From Tetrapyrgos nigripes (taxonomy: Eukaryota > Basidiomycota > Agaricomycetes > Agaricales > Campanellaceae), in assembly GCA_013368315.1 (NCBI GenBank), contig JAACJM010000069.1:1-64000 (forward strand): 64,000 nt of DNA. The letters run 5' to 3'. Under the pieces are notes generated by a model. It saw only the letters and a program-made list of their open reading frames with translations. It made no database searches and was not told the origin of the DNA. The stretch's first letter is position 1. Each line of letters opens with the position of its first letter. Both the position numbers and the translations under genes were made by a program. Of the stretch, positions 48,977 through 60,915 are shown piece after piece.

Positions 48977-49124
48977 GAGGTATGTGGGAGGAAGAGGAGC
49001 GCCCTAAACTAGGGTTAGCTTTCTTGCACCTTCTCCTCGACGTTCTGGCAACTCCCTCCTCTCGAGATATCCCTTCTTTCCTTCTTCCTTCCATCTTCTT
49101 CTTATTCCTTGATTAGCGAAGGAA

Positions 49125-50962
<1,838 letters not shown>

Positions 50963-51774
50963 GTGTGTGATCTGCTTGATCTTCGTCTTCCCTTCTACAA
51001 CTAACTCTGGGTAGCGCTCTAGTCCTTTAGCGTATGTCTGTATATCTATGCAACATATGTATGCCACTGCTTCCTCTTCTTTCATCTTTTTACTCTAATA
51101 TCTTTAAACCATCTCATTCCCTTGTGAATTTAATAAGACAATCCCATCATACCATTTTATCCTCTCTTTCGTCTCTCGCTCTCTTTATCACCCTTTTCCA
51201 TGATTTGTTTGGGTCAACAGTATAACCCGATCGATGTTAACAGTACTTCATTTCCCCCCAGTAGATAGGTCCTGTTCTTTCTACTCTGGAGGATAGTACC
51301 TGCTTCTCATCTCATCCATCTCTTCCCGTCTTGTCCTTCCCTCGCGTCCGGGTTTTCTCTTCATCTTTTCATTGCTTTCCTTTCTTTCGTTTGTTCGGGG
51401 TTTTTTTTCTCGCTACATACATTGTTTCACTTCAAGCTAATGTTCTTGTCCCTTGTTTTCTACTTTTCTTTTGATATTCCCTACATATCTCCTACATATC
51501 TCCTACATATCTAGGTATGATGATCGTGCACGATGGAAACGGAAGCTTGTCGTAAATGATTCAGTGTTCCCCTGAGCCTCAGCCACCTACGACGGTGAGC
51601 TCACACCGAGTTCACACCGAAGTACTCAATCTGGACAAATGAAGGTTTGGTTTCAAGCTAAGTGGTCACCTATAAGTCGCTACATAAGTGCGGGTGCTGT
51701 AAACAACAAATCGAATGCTCAAGGGGATACTATATAAAGAGACACAATGGCCCGGTAGTGGCGCCGTCTACACA
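50963..51774. other. Intergenic with T/C-rich tracts and an 11-bp tandem repeat
   Basis: 812 bp between convergent gene ends. CTACATATCTC is repeated about three times at 51481-51512. Long T/C-rich stretches occur at 51070-51480. No coding region supported. Confidence 0.5.
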
Positions 51775-53453
51775 CTACAATGCTCCCGGTCCCGACCACT
51801 CCTGGATACACACGTCCAGCAGCATTAACAACTCGAGGGCGATCGGGTGATGAGCCAAAGATGAAGCGACTGCCGCATTTGCATTTGCATCCTGCGACAC
51901 AGGTTTGCTCAGAGCCACTGAAACCGATAAAGCTTCCTGAGAGCACAAAGAATGGAGAGAGCAGGAGTTGCTACTCCCGCTACCACTTCGACTACTCTGG
52001 CGCTGCAAGAAAGAGGACTCCATATCCCCGAAACCATCAGCTTTGACCAACAAAGCCGAGACGTTGACACTGGGACCGAGACCGAGAACGGAGGAAGAAG
52101 ACGATAGGAACGATGGTTCGGTGGCGTTAGCTTGAGATTCAGGGTCTTTTTCCTCAGTGATACGCTCCTCAGCAATTGAATCAACAATGTCGTTTTTGTG
52201 ACGCAATGAAGAGCTAAAAGACACCGGAAGCGTTTCTCGTTTGGATGGGAGGGTGAAACCGGAATCATGACCATCAGAAAGAGGCATAGTCGTATCTACT
52301 CCACCCAAAGAAGAAAATTCGGCACCAAAGTTGAGAGAGTGGGTGTAGATAGCATGTCTCTTGTACTTGGGCATGGAAGACTGAGGCTTCTCACTAGCAC
52401 GACGAGCGTTACCGCGAGGCTTGTTGTTCTGCGTAGTGATGTCAGAGGATGAAATATCCTGTCCAGAGGCAGACGTCACCAACGACTGGAAGATTGAACG
52501 ACAGGACGGTCTAGTAGATTGCGAAAATGTAGGAGTCCGGAACGAGGTAGTAGAGTGAGGCCGATGAGTTGGTGACATGGTCGTAGCTGTTAAGCGAGTG
52601 CTGCGAGGAGGTGAAATGGAAGCGAAAGACGAGGGTAGCATTCTGACGCCAAGACTTGACGACTTCAAGTGAGACGGGGAGCGTGTGGGTATCTGAGCTT
52701 TAGGGCTCAAGGTGGCCTTCGAGTAGGAATGAGTGGTATTCGACTTTTGATTAGGTGTTGTGGGCGAGACAATCTTCAGCTTCGTTGATACAAAGATAGA
52801 GGCAGAGGTACTCTGGTGACGATGGCGAGGACTTTTCTTGCTCAAATCCAGCTCGACGCTACGTGCCCGACTATGAAAAGAAGGGGAAGCATAGGGAAGG
52901 TTGAGATCCTTTTCAGAAATAGTCCGGTGAGATTTGGGTGTCCCGGACTTCTTCTGGAGTCTAGTGGGCGTCAGATTCTCTGCAGACTTGGTTCTGGAGC
53001 GATTATAGACATCTTGCAGATGGACCGCTTTTGTCCGGTCATTGCTTGCAGGAACCTTCAGGAAGTCCAGAGGGGGATTCTCAGACAGAGCGAGGTCTTT
53101 TCGAGCCGGACACTTGACAATTTTGAGAGGACGTGTTGACGTCGGGGCAACCGAAAGATTTTTAGAGTCCTGAACGAAAGGGTTAGATTAAAGAGGCTAC
53201 AATCTTGCGGAATACAGGGACTAACTTGCGCAGTCTTTGCATCCTCTTCTATCAGTTTGTTTGGAAGAATAGGTCGCCCCCCAATCAACCCAAGTTGCCC
53301 GGGGTTTCTCCTTGGTGGACGTTCTGGTAAGGGCGAACGAAACGCCAAGTCGCTGTGTTGAGGAGTAGTACTACTGGGGATCTGGGTCTGGCTTCGAGCT
53401 CGCTGTCTAGCTTGTTGGAGTACAAGATGAGGATTGGAAACGTGGAGCGCCAT
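51775..53453 (-). CDS. Hypothetical disordered Ser/Thr/Pro-rich protein
   Basis: No family recognised. Starts MALHVSNPHLVLQQARQRAR at 53453, has one clear intron (about 53166-53227), then continues in one frame to 51775, about 535 aa. Composition is Ser, Thr, Pro and basic residues throughout, with many SP/TP sites (KIVSPTTPN, SISPPRSTR, MSPTHRP) and short repeats of RSPSH type. It resembles regulatory or cytoskeleton-associated disordered proteins but that is only a guess. It shares a 104-bp intergenic region with the divergent MED10. Confidence 0.65.
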
Positions 53454-53557
53454 GTTGAAAAGAGTGTTCAAAACGAATGAAGGTGGTGGTAGGAAGCAAA
53501 CAAGCTGAGACGCGAGCCAGACGCGTTGCAATTGCTTCCTTTCTTGAACATACATCG

Positions 53558-54167
53558 ATGGCATCTCCGCCGACACCCCTTGCTCAAGAACTAGACTCTC
53601 CTCGCTCCTCTCCTGCACCAGCAGGTATACAACATGACTTGGAAGTCGATCTTATGGCTCTTGCTAGTGCTTTATACAGCCTCGGCACCACCATAATCAA
53701 TGATTCTACAAAAGACGGAGAGAAACATGCTGGACAAAGAGTGTATGCACTTCTCTTTCTTCTACTGGGCGACAGAAACTCTTCATCTCTTACATTGATG
53801 CTCCAGAAACGATGTCATAGAAACCCTAAGAAAAGTCGACGAACGGTCTCGAGATCCAGACTTGAGAACTATGGTTCCGATGCAAATCCTCCTGGATATC
53901 GACAATGCGAAGAATCCTATGAATGTAACGCGGGAAAGGCTTGAACGAGCTGCGACGGAGAATCAGTTCATGAATGGAAAGATCAAGCTATTCAGGTGTG
54001 CTTTGTTGTCAATCTTTCTCTGCATTCTGACCTAAAACATTGTAAATTAGAGCTATAACGAAACCCTCAATCAGGCACTGTGTCAGAATTTTCCAGAGTT
54101 GACAGAGTATTTGCAGCAGTCGCAGGATGAAATGCAGACTACAACTATGACTACCAACGGACATTGA
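53558..54167 (+). CDS. MED10: Mediator subunit 10 (Nut2)
   Basis: Middle-module Mediator subunit. Starts MASPPTPLAQELDSPRS. Exons 53558-53742, 53807-53995, 54051-54167. Core: NDVIETLRKVDERSRDPDLR, TMVPMQILLDIDNAKNPMNV, TRERLERAATENQFMNGKI, then SYNETLNQALCQNFPELTEY. The exon sum is one base short of a frame: around 53987 the sequence reads AAGCTATTCAG, whereas the conserved K-A-I-Q needs AAGGCTATTCAG. A missing G in a GG pair (53987) explains it. ACGCGT at 53521-53526 in the short upstream gap. Confidence 0.92.
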
Positions 54168-55155
54168 TCCTCCCCACTGGGCCCTTCCGAACGCGTCTGT
54201 CTCAACCCCACTTCCAATTTTGTCATACTCTACCTTCAGGGTTTTGCTCATAGAGCGCCAATTGCACCGCGTCGTTGGTAAAGAAGATGATTCGTGGTTG
54301 TCTGTAGACCGTGGCAGACCACGACCTACTTTCACATTGACAGTCATGATTCGCTGTTTGTTCGTGGCATGGTAGACCCCAGTTGGGACATCTCTCACTG
54401 GCGTACTGTGTCGACGCGGCTGACACCGATTATATTATTCAGGCTTGCTCTACTAGGGGTACCGGATATGTAGTGAAGGATAACTGATGAAGAGGCAATT
54501 GATGGAAGGAACGATTATCTTTCAATTTCGTAGCAGAACCATAAACAATATAACATTGCAACCAATTGCAAGGAGGCGAGCATGACAAAAATCCATGTCC
54601 TTTAACCTCATCTATTCCGGGGGAACATGATCGCAAGCTTCCCTCATTTTGACTCCCGGACGAGGCTTCCAGCGCGTGTTTTGGGGTCAATGTTAGTGTT
54701 CTCCCATATCCTTCTCCTGAAACTGACCTTGAGCGTTCAAATTCGCTAATTCCCAGCCTCCATAACCATGAATAACCCAATGCTCCCATCGGCTTGTTTA
54801 TGACGCGAGCTCTCCATATTTGCACCGAAAGATGAATGTGTTTATGAGTTCTAGTGATAGGACGAGTCTTATTGAGTTATTCTGAGCTCAAATTTGGCCA
54901 CGCTAATCGTATCCCGGGTATATATATCCTTTTCTGTCAACACGGCATACTCCACCAAGCAAAAATCTCCAGTTTCTGCGACATTCACTCGCAGTTTCGG
55001 TGTTAGCAGGAAGATGCAATTCCCCCCTAAAAGTTCCTTGGAAAGCCTTCTAAATCATCTTATGGTGAGCAGGCTGTCGCGACCAGGTAGTATCCTAGAA
55101 AAGACGCACCTATTTACCCAAGACTCGTCAAATCGACTAGACCGCAAATTTTCCT
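54168..55155. other. Intergenic, no supported gene
   Basis: 988 bp between convergent MED10 and the aldo-keto reductase. Minus-strand open frames (about 54223-54426 and 54439-54825) lack family resemblance and are not called. Confidence 0.4.
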
Positions 55156-56466
55156 TCAAAGATGCCCTCTGACGAGTTTAGGCTGATACCTATCAAACGG
55201 TCATCAACCTCAAGGACAAGGACGAGGAACACCAGATGCACTCACGGTTCCTCCAAATACTTCATTTCATCTTCCGTCAACTCGAGCCCATTAATCCCAA
55301 CAGCCTCCTCTACTCTCTTCTCGCTCGACAACCCCATAATTGGACTGGTGACTTTGGCATTAACCCAAGCAGACGAGATCTGAGCCATGCTTTTTCCATG
55401 TTTCTCTGCGATTTCTTGTACTCGCTTGATGATCGTCTTGTCGGCGTCGGTAGCATCAGGATAGTAGCGCGTTCCCTTGAACATTGCTGAGCGCGCTGTT
55501 TCTTCTTCAAGCGGACGTGTAAGACGACCGCCTGCGTTGGGTGCATAGGGGATGAGACCGATACCGTGGTAGTTGCAGTAGGCGTTCATTTCACGTTCCT
55601 GAAAGGTATCAGCAGTAACAAAGGGCAGCGAATAAGGAACTCACCTCCTCTCTATACAACAACGAATACTCGTTTTGCATACTGACAAACTTGGTCCAAC
55701 CATTCCTCTCCGCGACCTGGTTTAACAACGCAAACTGCCAGCATCTCATCGAACTCGCGCCGATGTATCTCACTTTTCCGCTTTGCACTAGGTCATGCAA
55801 GGCTTTCATCGTTTCCTCTGGTTCAACGTTCGGATCAAAACGGTGAATTTGAAGGAGATCGATATAGGGTGTGTCCAGTCTCTTGAGTGAAGCTTCGACA
55901 GAGTTGAAGATAGCTGCTCGCGAAAGACCAAATTGGTTGACGTAGTCGCGGGTGTTGCTCAACTCGGGAGAGTTCGGATTGGTAAAGCTAACGTCTTTGT
56001 GGACGAGGTGGTGACATTTGGTCAGAATGAGGATCTCGTTACGAGGTATTTGGTACTGTGGTTATTTTGAACGTTAATAGCAGCCAGAACGTCAAACAGT
56101 GTTCTGTTCTCACCTTCTTGATGAATTTGCCGATGACCCTCTCGGACTCCCCGTTAGAGTAGGCATTAGCGGTATCAATGGTATTGATTCCACGATCCCA
56201 GGCAGCTTTCAGGACCTCCATGGACTTGACTTCGTCTAAAACCCAGTCCTGCAGAACCTTTAATCCTCGGAAGGTCGTTAGGAAACCAGATACTCACAAG
56301 CCATTTTGGCGAACCCATACTCATTGCACCGAGCTGTCCGTACAGTAACTTTGATGAGCAAGAAGACACGGAGATGTGAACCAACGAGAACACGCACGAT
56401 GGGCATAGAGACTTTAAGGCCTGACTTGCCAAGGCGGACGTAGTTGACTGCTTGGGCGCTCAGCAT
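55156..56466 (-). CDS. Aldo-keto reductase, aryl-alcohol dehydrogenase-like
   Basis: NADPH-dependent (alpha/beta)8 reductase of the AAD/Kv-beta-like branch. Starts [20 protein letters not shown] at 56466, with introns after MPI and after SPKWL. Catalytic block [21 protein letters not shown] holds the Asp and Tyr; Lys and His lie in [12 protein letters not shown] and DLLQIHRFD. Cofactor-binding blocks: [45 protein letters not shown]. The last exon completes [16 protein letters not shown] at 55156. Length is about 345 aa. Substrate not predictable; mushrooms have many such genes linked to lignin aromatic metabolism. Confidence 0.94.
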
Positions 56467-57200
56467 AGTGATTGTCGCAATCCAAGGACTTGAAGTGATT
56501 CAGAGGTTGAGAACTTCCTCCAGAGACCCAGTGTTTTTATACCTTAACTGTCCTGGTTCAGCGGTTTGACATAGTGTCGGAGTTGGTGGAACGCCAATCT
56601 CAGTCTTCTAGCATCCGTCGGTCATGGAATGTAAAGTGGAATGACGAAGAGAACGGTGCAAGAAGAATGAATTGCTCTTCTTGACATGACTGCAAAGCTC
56701 GGAGGTAATGAAACGAATGGGCCGACGGTGTCTTCACCTTACATTACGGTAGGTTAGTCATTGGGCGCACGGAAAGTAGCCGGTTCAATAACAGCACAAT
56801 ATACTGAGTCCGAGTGAAATATGACCATTAGCTGTTGAGAGTTTTTAAGATTCTTCGCCACAATACCTTTCACGAATAATGCAGCAGAATAGAGAAACGC
56901 GGGTAGAGCAAACGTTCATAACATTCATGAGGGACGCGTGAGTTGAAGTTGGCGCTTTGTATATGATGTACTACTAGTAGGCTTCCTCTCAGCACAAATA
57001 GGAATGTATGTATGGCCGTCAGCGCGTCAGCTCCCTATGTAACTACAGGTATAGTTGGTTAGAGCAAACAAGATAGAAATTACGGCTACACGCCCAAAGG
57101 TCGCCGTTCACTCTCAAGCACAAAAATTGCCCAAGGCCTCCTTGGACTAGTCCCCAAAATGAAATCCGCTATCATCCTGTCAAACGAATACACTTCTGAT
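56467..57200. other. Intergenic, promoter side of the aldo-keto reductase
   Basis: 734 bp, no coding signal. Nothing repeated was seen. Confidence 0.4.
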
Positions 57201-57712
57201 TTATCTGAGTAGGGCACGAGAAGAAAGTGAGTTCAAAGCCAAAGCCGCAGCGAATTGGTCGCAGAGATAAACATTTTCATGATTTTGAGCAACGAGAACT
57301 GCTTGATCATGATTTCTTGTGAATAGAGGAGGATTGGAGGAAAAATGTTGCATCAAAGAGATAGCAAAAAGTGATACGAAGCACGATAGATTAAATGAAT
57401 CTTCACAAAACTTCGTGGTGGAGGGTTTGACAGTAGAGGAAAATTGGATTTCGGAACTGAATCGGGCTCCGTGGCAAATCTGAGCCATGGATAAGTTGCT
57501 TTTGCCCTTTCGTTTAACCGACGAGGAAGGAGCAGCGCATTCCAGAGCCTGAGGGAAGTGAACTGACCGGGATAAGGATATGGGATACACAGCAGGCATT
57601 GACTCAACCACATACCAAAGCCATTTTCATCCCCAATTCCTGCAAGCCTAGCCATCGCACCTTTAAAGTCCCGGGGCTTCTTCGCATGCAGTCCATTTTT
57701 CTCTGTCATCAC
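57201..57712 (-). CDS. Small hypothetical protein
   Basis: Not recognised. The ATG at 57712 lies 11 bp after the PIG-P stop codon on the same strand. Exon 57616-57712, GTATGT donor, CAG acceptor, exon 57201-57562 join in frame to 152 aa: MMTEKNGLHAKKPRDFKGAM... continuing ...GIGDENGFVHFPQALECA. The N-terminal half is basic; the end has no clear domain. The splice signals are good but it could also be 3' UTR of PIG-P with a chance frame. Confidence 0.35.
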
Positions 57713-57723
57713 TTTGAAAAATC

Positions 57724-58330
57724 CTAATCCTTTTCCTTCCCATACAAAACGCGATTAACCATCCCAATCGGAATATCATACAGTTCCGGTATGGCATCAG
57801 GTCTTGCAAAAGGCGCATAAGCCTGGTACAGCGATGAAAGGGAGGGTTCGTTGATGTCCGTGTCTTCAGAGGAAGACGACTGCGGCATCTTAGGGAAGTG
57901 AGAACGGGAATCTACATCAAAAAAGGATGAGATTCAGGCGCTGCTTTTGGAGCGACGGCATACCAGATATCGCGCGAGGCTGGTTGAAAGCCGGGGTCCC
58001 AAAAAGCGCCAGAGCAAAGTAGATAAAATACGTGAGCAGTATGACAACGATAGTCCACGCTGGGACGAGGATTGACCATTCCCTGTTAATAAAGTCAAAA
58101 CGAGCGCAGATAAAAGTATACGTGGAAGCTGACCTGTTGGGATACCACTCAACACCTAACCAGACGATCCATTCATCCGGTAGGAGAGCCCAAAGGACAT
58201 AAATGACGAAAAGAAAAGAGGTAGATGTCCATGCAACGAAGCCGTAGAATTCGGGTGCTCTGCTCTTGTACTGGATTGGAAAGGGAGCGAGGGGCGTTGT
58301 TGGACTGGTAGGGCTCACATCTTTTGTCAT
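57724..58330 (-). CDS. GPI19: PIG-P subunit of GPI-GlcNAc transferase (Gpi19)
   Basis: Subunit of the ER complex that makes GlcNAc-PI, first step of GPI anchors. Starts MTKDVSPTSPTTPLAPFP. PIG-P signature APEFYGFVAWTSTSFLFVIY then VLWALLPDEWIVWLGVEWYP forms the first hairpin membrane segment; a second segment reads WTIVVILLTYFIYFALALFG. The last exon encodes SRSHFPKMPQSSSSEDTDIN, PELYDIPIGMVNRVLYGKEKD, the usual conserved end. Three exons. Followed closely by a small unknown frame. Confidence 0.93.
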
Positions 58331-58446
58331 GGCAGCTGTACAAGCACTGTTATGGAAATTTCATTTTCGGCAACTCGGAATCCCAATACAATGTGCAAGT
58401 ACTATACAATGAGACATGAAGGCAAACTGAGGCTCAGTTTTTCAAG

Positions 58447-59028
58447 TTAGAAAGTCAAAGCTCCTCCAACAATCATGCCCGCAGCACTGAAGGCCATAGC
58501 TAACACGGCTGCCATATCCATAGAAGAAGCACCATTACCATCGGTGTGAGCCGAGGAGGTGGAAGATTGGGAAGCCGGCGAAGTATGGGTAGCCGAGGCG
58601 GAACCTGAGGCTGAGGAAGAGCTCGAGACGCCTTTATGCAGAAACACGAATGAGCGACATTTTCAGTGGACAAAAAGGCGTGTACTTGCCGTTACACAAA
58701 TTGCCCTGCAGCGAAGTGGCAGTTTCTAGTTCAGCGTTTGAACATTTGCTCTGAAGACATTGGAGACTGGCGAGTTGGAAATTGGTACTTGTGCAAAGGC
58801 AATTGATGTCGGAAATTCTGTAAAAGAGTCAGTAAGGGAGAGAATGTAAAATTTAAAGGAGAGAATAACCCACGAATCACAGTTGCCTGGAAGAGCTTCT
58901 TGGATACAGTTCAACACGCACGGGGGAATATCAGCGGTGCTGACTGGAGCACTGGCAGAGGACGTCGAGGACTGGGCAGCGACGGAGGTGGCAAGGACAG
59001 AAAGGGTGAAGATAATGGAGAAGTACAT
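58447..59028 (-). CDS. CFEM-domain GPI-anchored surface protein
   Basis: Signal peptide MYFSIIFTLSVLATSVAAQ, then an eight-cysteine CFEM domain: CVLNC, NC, DINCLC, LQC, SKC, LC. A Ser/Thr/Ala-rich stalk and a C-terminal hydrophobic tail (AAVLAMAFSAAGMIVGGALTF) preceded by small residues predict a GPI anchor. Fungal CFEM proteins bind heme or act at the cell surface. The intron 58632-58689 must be GC-AG (donor GCAAGT) to keep frame. It diverges from the DHODH-family gene with 87 bp between start codons and lies near GPI19, a GPI-anchor biosynthesis gene. Confidence 0.92.
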
Positions 59029-59115
59029 CTTTGTTGGAGTCGGGGATTTTTCGCTGCATTTTTATCTGTGGACGAGGATAGGAGAGCTACCCAAAAAGGA
59101 AACTACCTTCTAGTC

Positions 59116-60075
59116 ATGGTTCTCCTGAACAGCATTTCAATTGCGCCTCCTTTTCTCAATTCTTCTTGCGCTTGGGCTTCAGATCTTGATCAGCTCAGGG
59201 AGCTCTATCAGTCTCCTTACACAGGAGCTGTCACCACAAGGACGAGCACTCCCAATGGATTCAAAGAGGATCCTTCCATTCATACTGTAGCTTTTGACGA
59301 AAATACGAGTATAAACTCGTATGGCTACTCTCCCTACCCTCTATCTCAGTATCTCAATCTCATAAAATCTATTCTTGATGAACGAGAGAACCCAACTAAA
59401 CCATTCATCGTCAGTATTACTACCTCCATCCCAGCCGATCTTTCTGTGATGCTCGCACGCATCCAAGATCTTCGAAAATCATATCCACATCTCATCGCAG
59501 TCGAACTCAACTCTTCTTGCCCTAACATCCCCGGGTCTCCACCGACCGCATACGTTCCCTCATCACTTCCTCCTCTACTGGCAGTGATGAGCGAAGCTTA
59601 TCTCAAAGACCCTACTCTCACCCTGGGCATCAAACTTCCTCCGTACGTGTACGAGGACCAGTTCCATCAATTACTCCATGTACTCAAGGAGTATTCTTAC
59701 ACTACTCCGGACGAGAAAGAGACCAATCCGTTCTCATTCCTCACTTGCACCAATACGTTGGGGAATTCCCTCCTTTTCGAGGCTAGTGCTGAGACAGGTG
59801 CTACACCCTCGTTTGCGCTCCCGACGCCCCTAGGAGGTCTCGCAGGTGAAGCGATACATTCCCTTTCCCTTGGGAATGTTTATACATTTAAAAAGGTCTT
59901 ATCGACGCACGCTTCACTGTCTCATATCAAGATTATTGGAGTTGGGGGCGTCACTACGCCACAGGCTGCACGTAGGATGTTTGAAGCTGGTGCGGACGCA
60001 GTAGCGTGTGCGACTTTGCTGGGAAGGATGGGTGTAAAGGCTTTTGAAGTTATTAGTGATGGTGTTGCCCATTAA
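59116..60075 (+). CDS. Dihydroorotate dehydrogenase family, class 1A (Ura1-like), intronless
   Basis: FMN TIM-barrel protein of the soluble class 1A DHODH family (reaction in true members: dihydroorotate to orotate with fumarate). 319 aa in a single open frame, starting MVLLNSISIAPPFLNSSCAW. The substrate loop ELNSSCPNIPGSPPTAY has the class 1A catalytic Cys. The C-terminal phosphate site reads KIIGVGGVTTPQAARRMFEA and GADAVACATLLGR. At the place of the FMN/orotate-contacting Lys of L. lactis DHODA (TKSST) the sequence reads TTRTST, an Arg, so activity on dihydroorotate is uncertain. Basidiomycetes normally use the mitochondrial class 2 enzyme, so this may be a paralogue with another role. 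Confidence 0.85.
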   Translation: MVLLNSISIAPPFLNSSCAWASDLDQLRELYQSPYTGAVTTRTSTPNGFKEDPSIHTVAFDENTSINSYGYSPYPLSQYLNLIKSILDERENPTKPFIVSITTSIPADLSVMLARIQDLRKSYPHLIAVELNSSCPNIPGSPPTAYVPSSLPPLLAVMSEAYLKDPTLTLGIKLPPYVYEDQFHQLLHVLKEYSYTTPDEKETNPFSFLTCTNTLGNSLLFEASAETGATPSFALPTPLGGLAGEAIHSLSLGNVYTFKKVLSTHASLSHIKIIGVGGVTTPQAARRMFEAGADAVACATLLGRMGVKAFEVISDGVAH

Positions 60076-60915
60076 GGGCAAAAAATAGGAATCGGGATGT
60101 ACACGATCCGATTCCATCCTGGTCCCGTCATCCCCCCGACGCGCCCGACATTCTATCCCTTACTTTCATTCGTCCCCTGCCTCCTTTCACTGGTCACTAT
60201 AATGAATATTCGCAGAATTTAGAGTACTAGTGTAACACGTACACAGTTGGGTTCAGCGACACGGTTCAGCGCATGTATGATCGCCGTTAAGGACTTGGTG
60301 CAAGAAGAGTCTTCACGCACATTGAACGCGCATACGACTTGTTGGGAGCAATTGAGGTCGGATTTTGAAAGAGACAGAGAGACAGATTTATTCACCGCAC
60401 CGCAAAAGCTACGTAAGTGTAACGAGTAATGCAGACCTGATGGACCTGATCCAGCCACCAGTTGGTCATGGCGGTGAGCAGTAAGGCCTGGTCAGGTATC
60501 AAGAATTCTTCATCACGGTTTCGTGAAGTGGTTATAATACATCCGTCTTCAAAGGTCCCTACCATCATCTCCGTTGATGGTGGCTCCAAATTAGCGAATC
60601 ATGACAGCTCATGACAGTCGGGGTAGAAATCGAACTCGGATCCGTGTTGCGTTGACATCGGTGCAAACCAGTACTGCAGTAAGGGTGATACAGTTTTTGG
60701 TTTTACTTCGGGTGTCGGTCGGTGCAGCGTTGAAGGGCTAAAGCAAAGATATTGCATACTGTACACCGGTCAGAAACTGAAAGCATCGCTGTGGTCAACT
60801 TGACAAGAATCTGAGTCACAGTGGGTTGATGAGGCGGTCACGAGAGGAATTGAGGGCCGGCTTTTGCGCGCTAAAATCCTTGTTTACTCCTACGCGTCTC
60901 TTGTCTTGTCTCACC
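60076..60915. other. Intergenic, with ACGCGT just before the LSH start
   Basis: 840 bp without a supported gene. ACGCGT at 60892-60897 lies 18 bp before the remodeler ATG. A stretch near 60620-60680 looked tRNA-like but does not fold properly. Confidence 0.45.

Noticed and set aside
54223..54825. Two minus-strand open frames after MED10
   Set aside because: No family resemblance, odd composition and no convincing splice structure; likely chance frames.
60615..60685. tRNA-like stretch (GTTCGATTTC on the minus strand)
   Set aside because: The T-arm stem does not pair and no acceptor or anticodon arm can be drawn.
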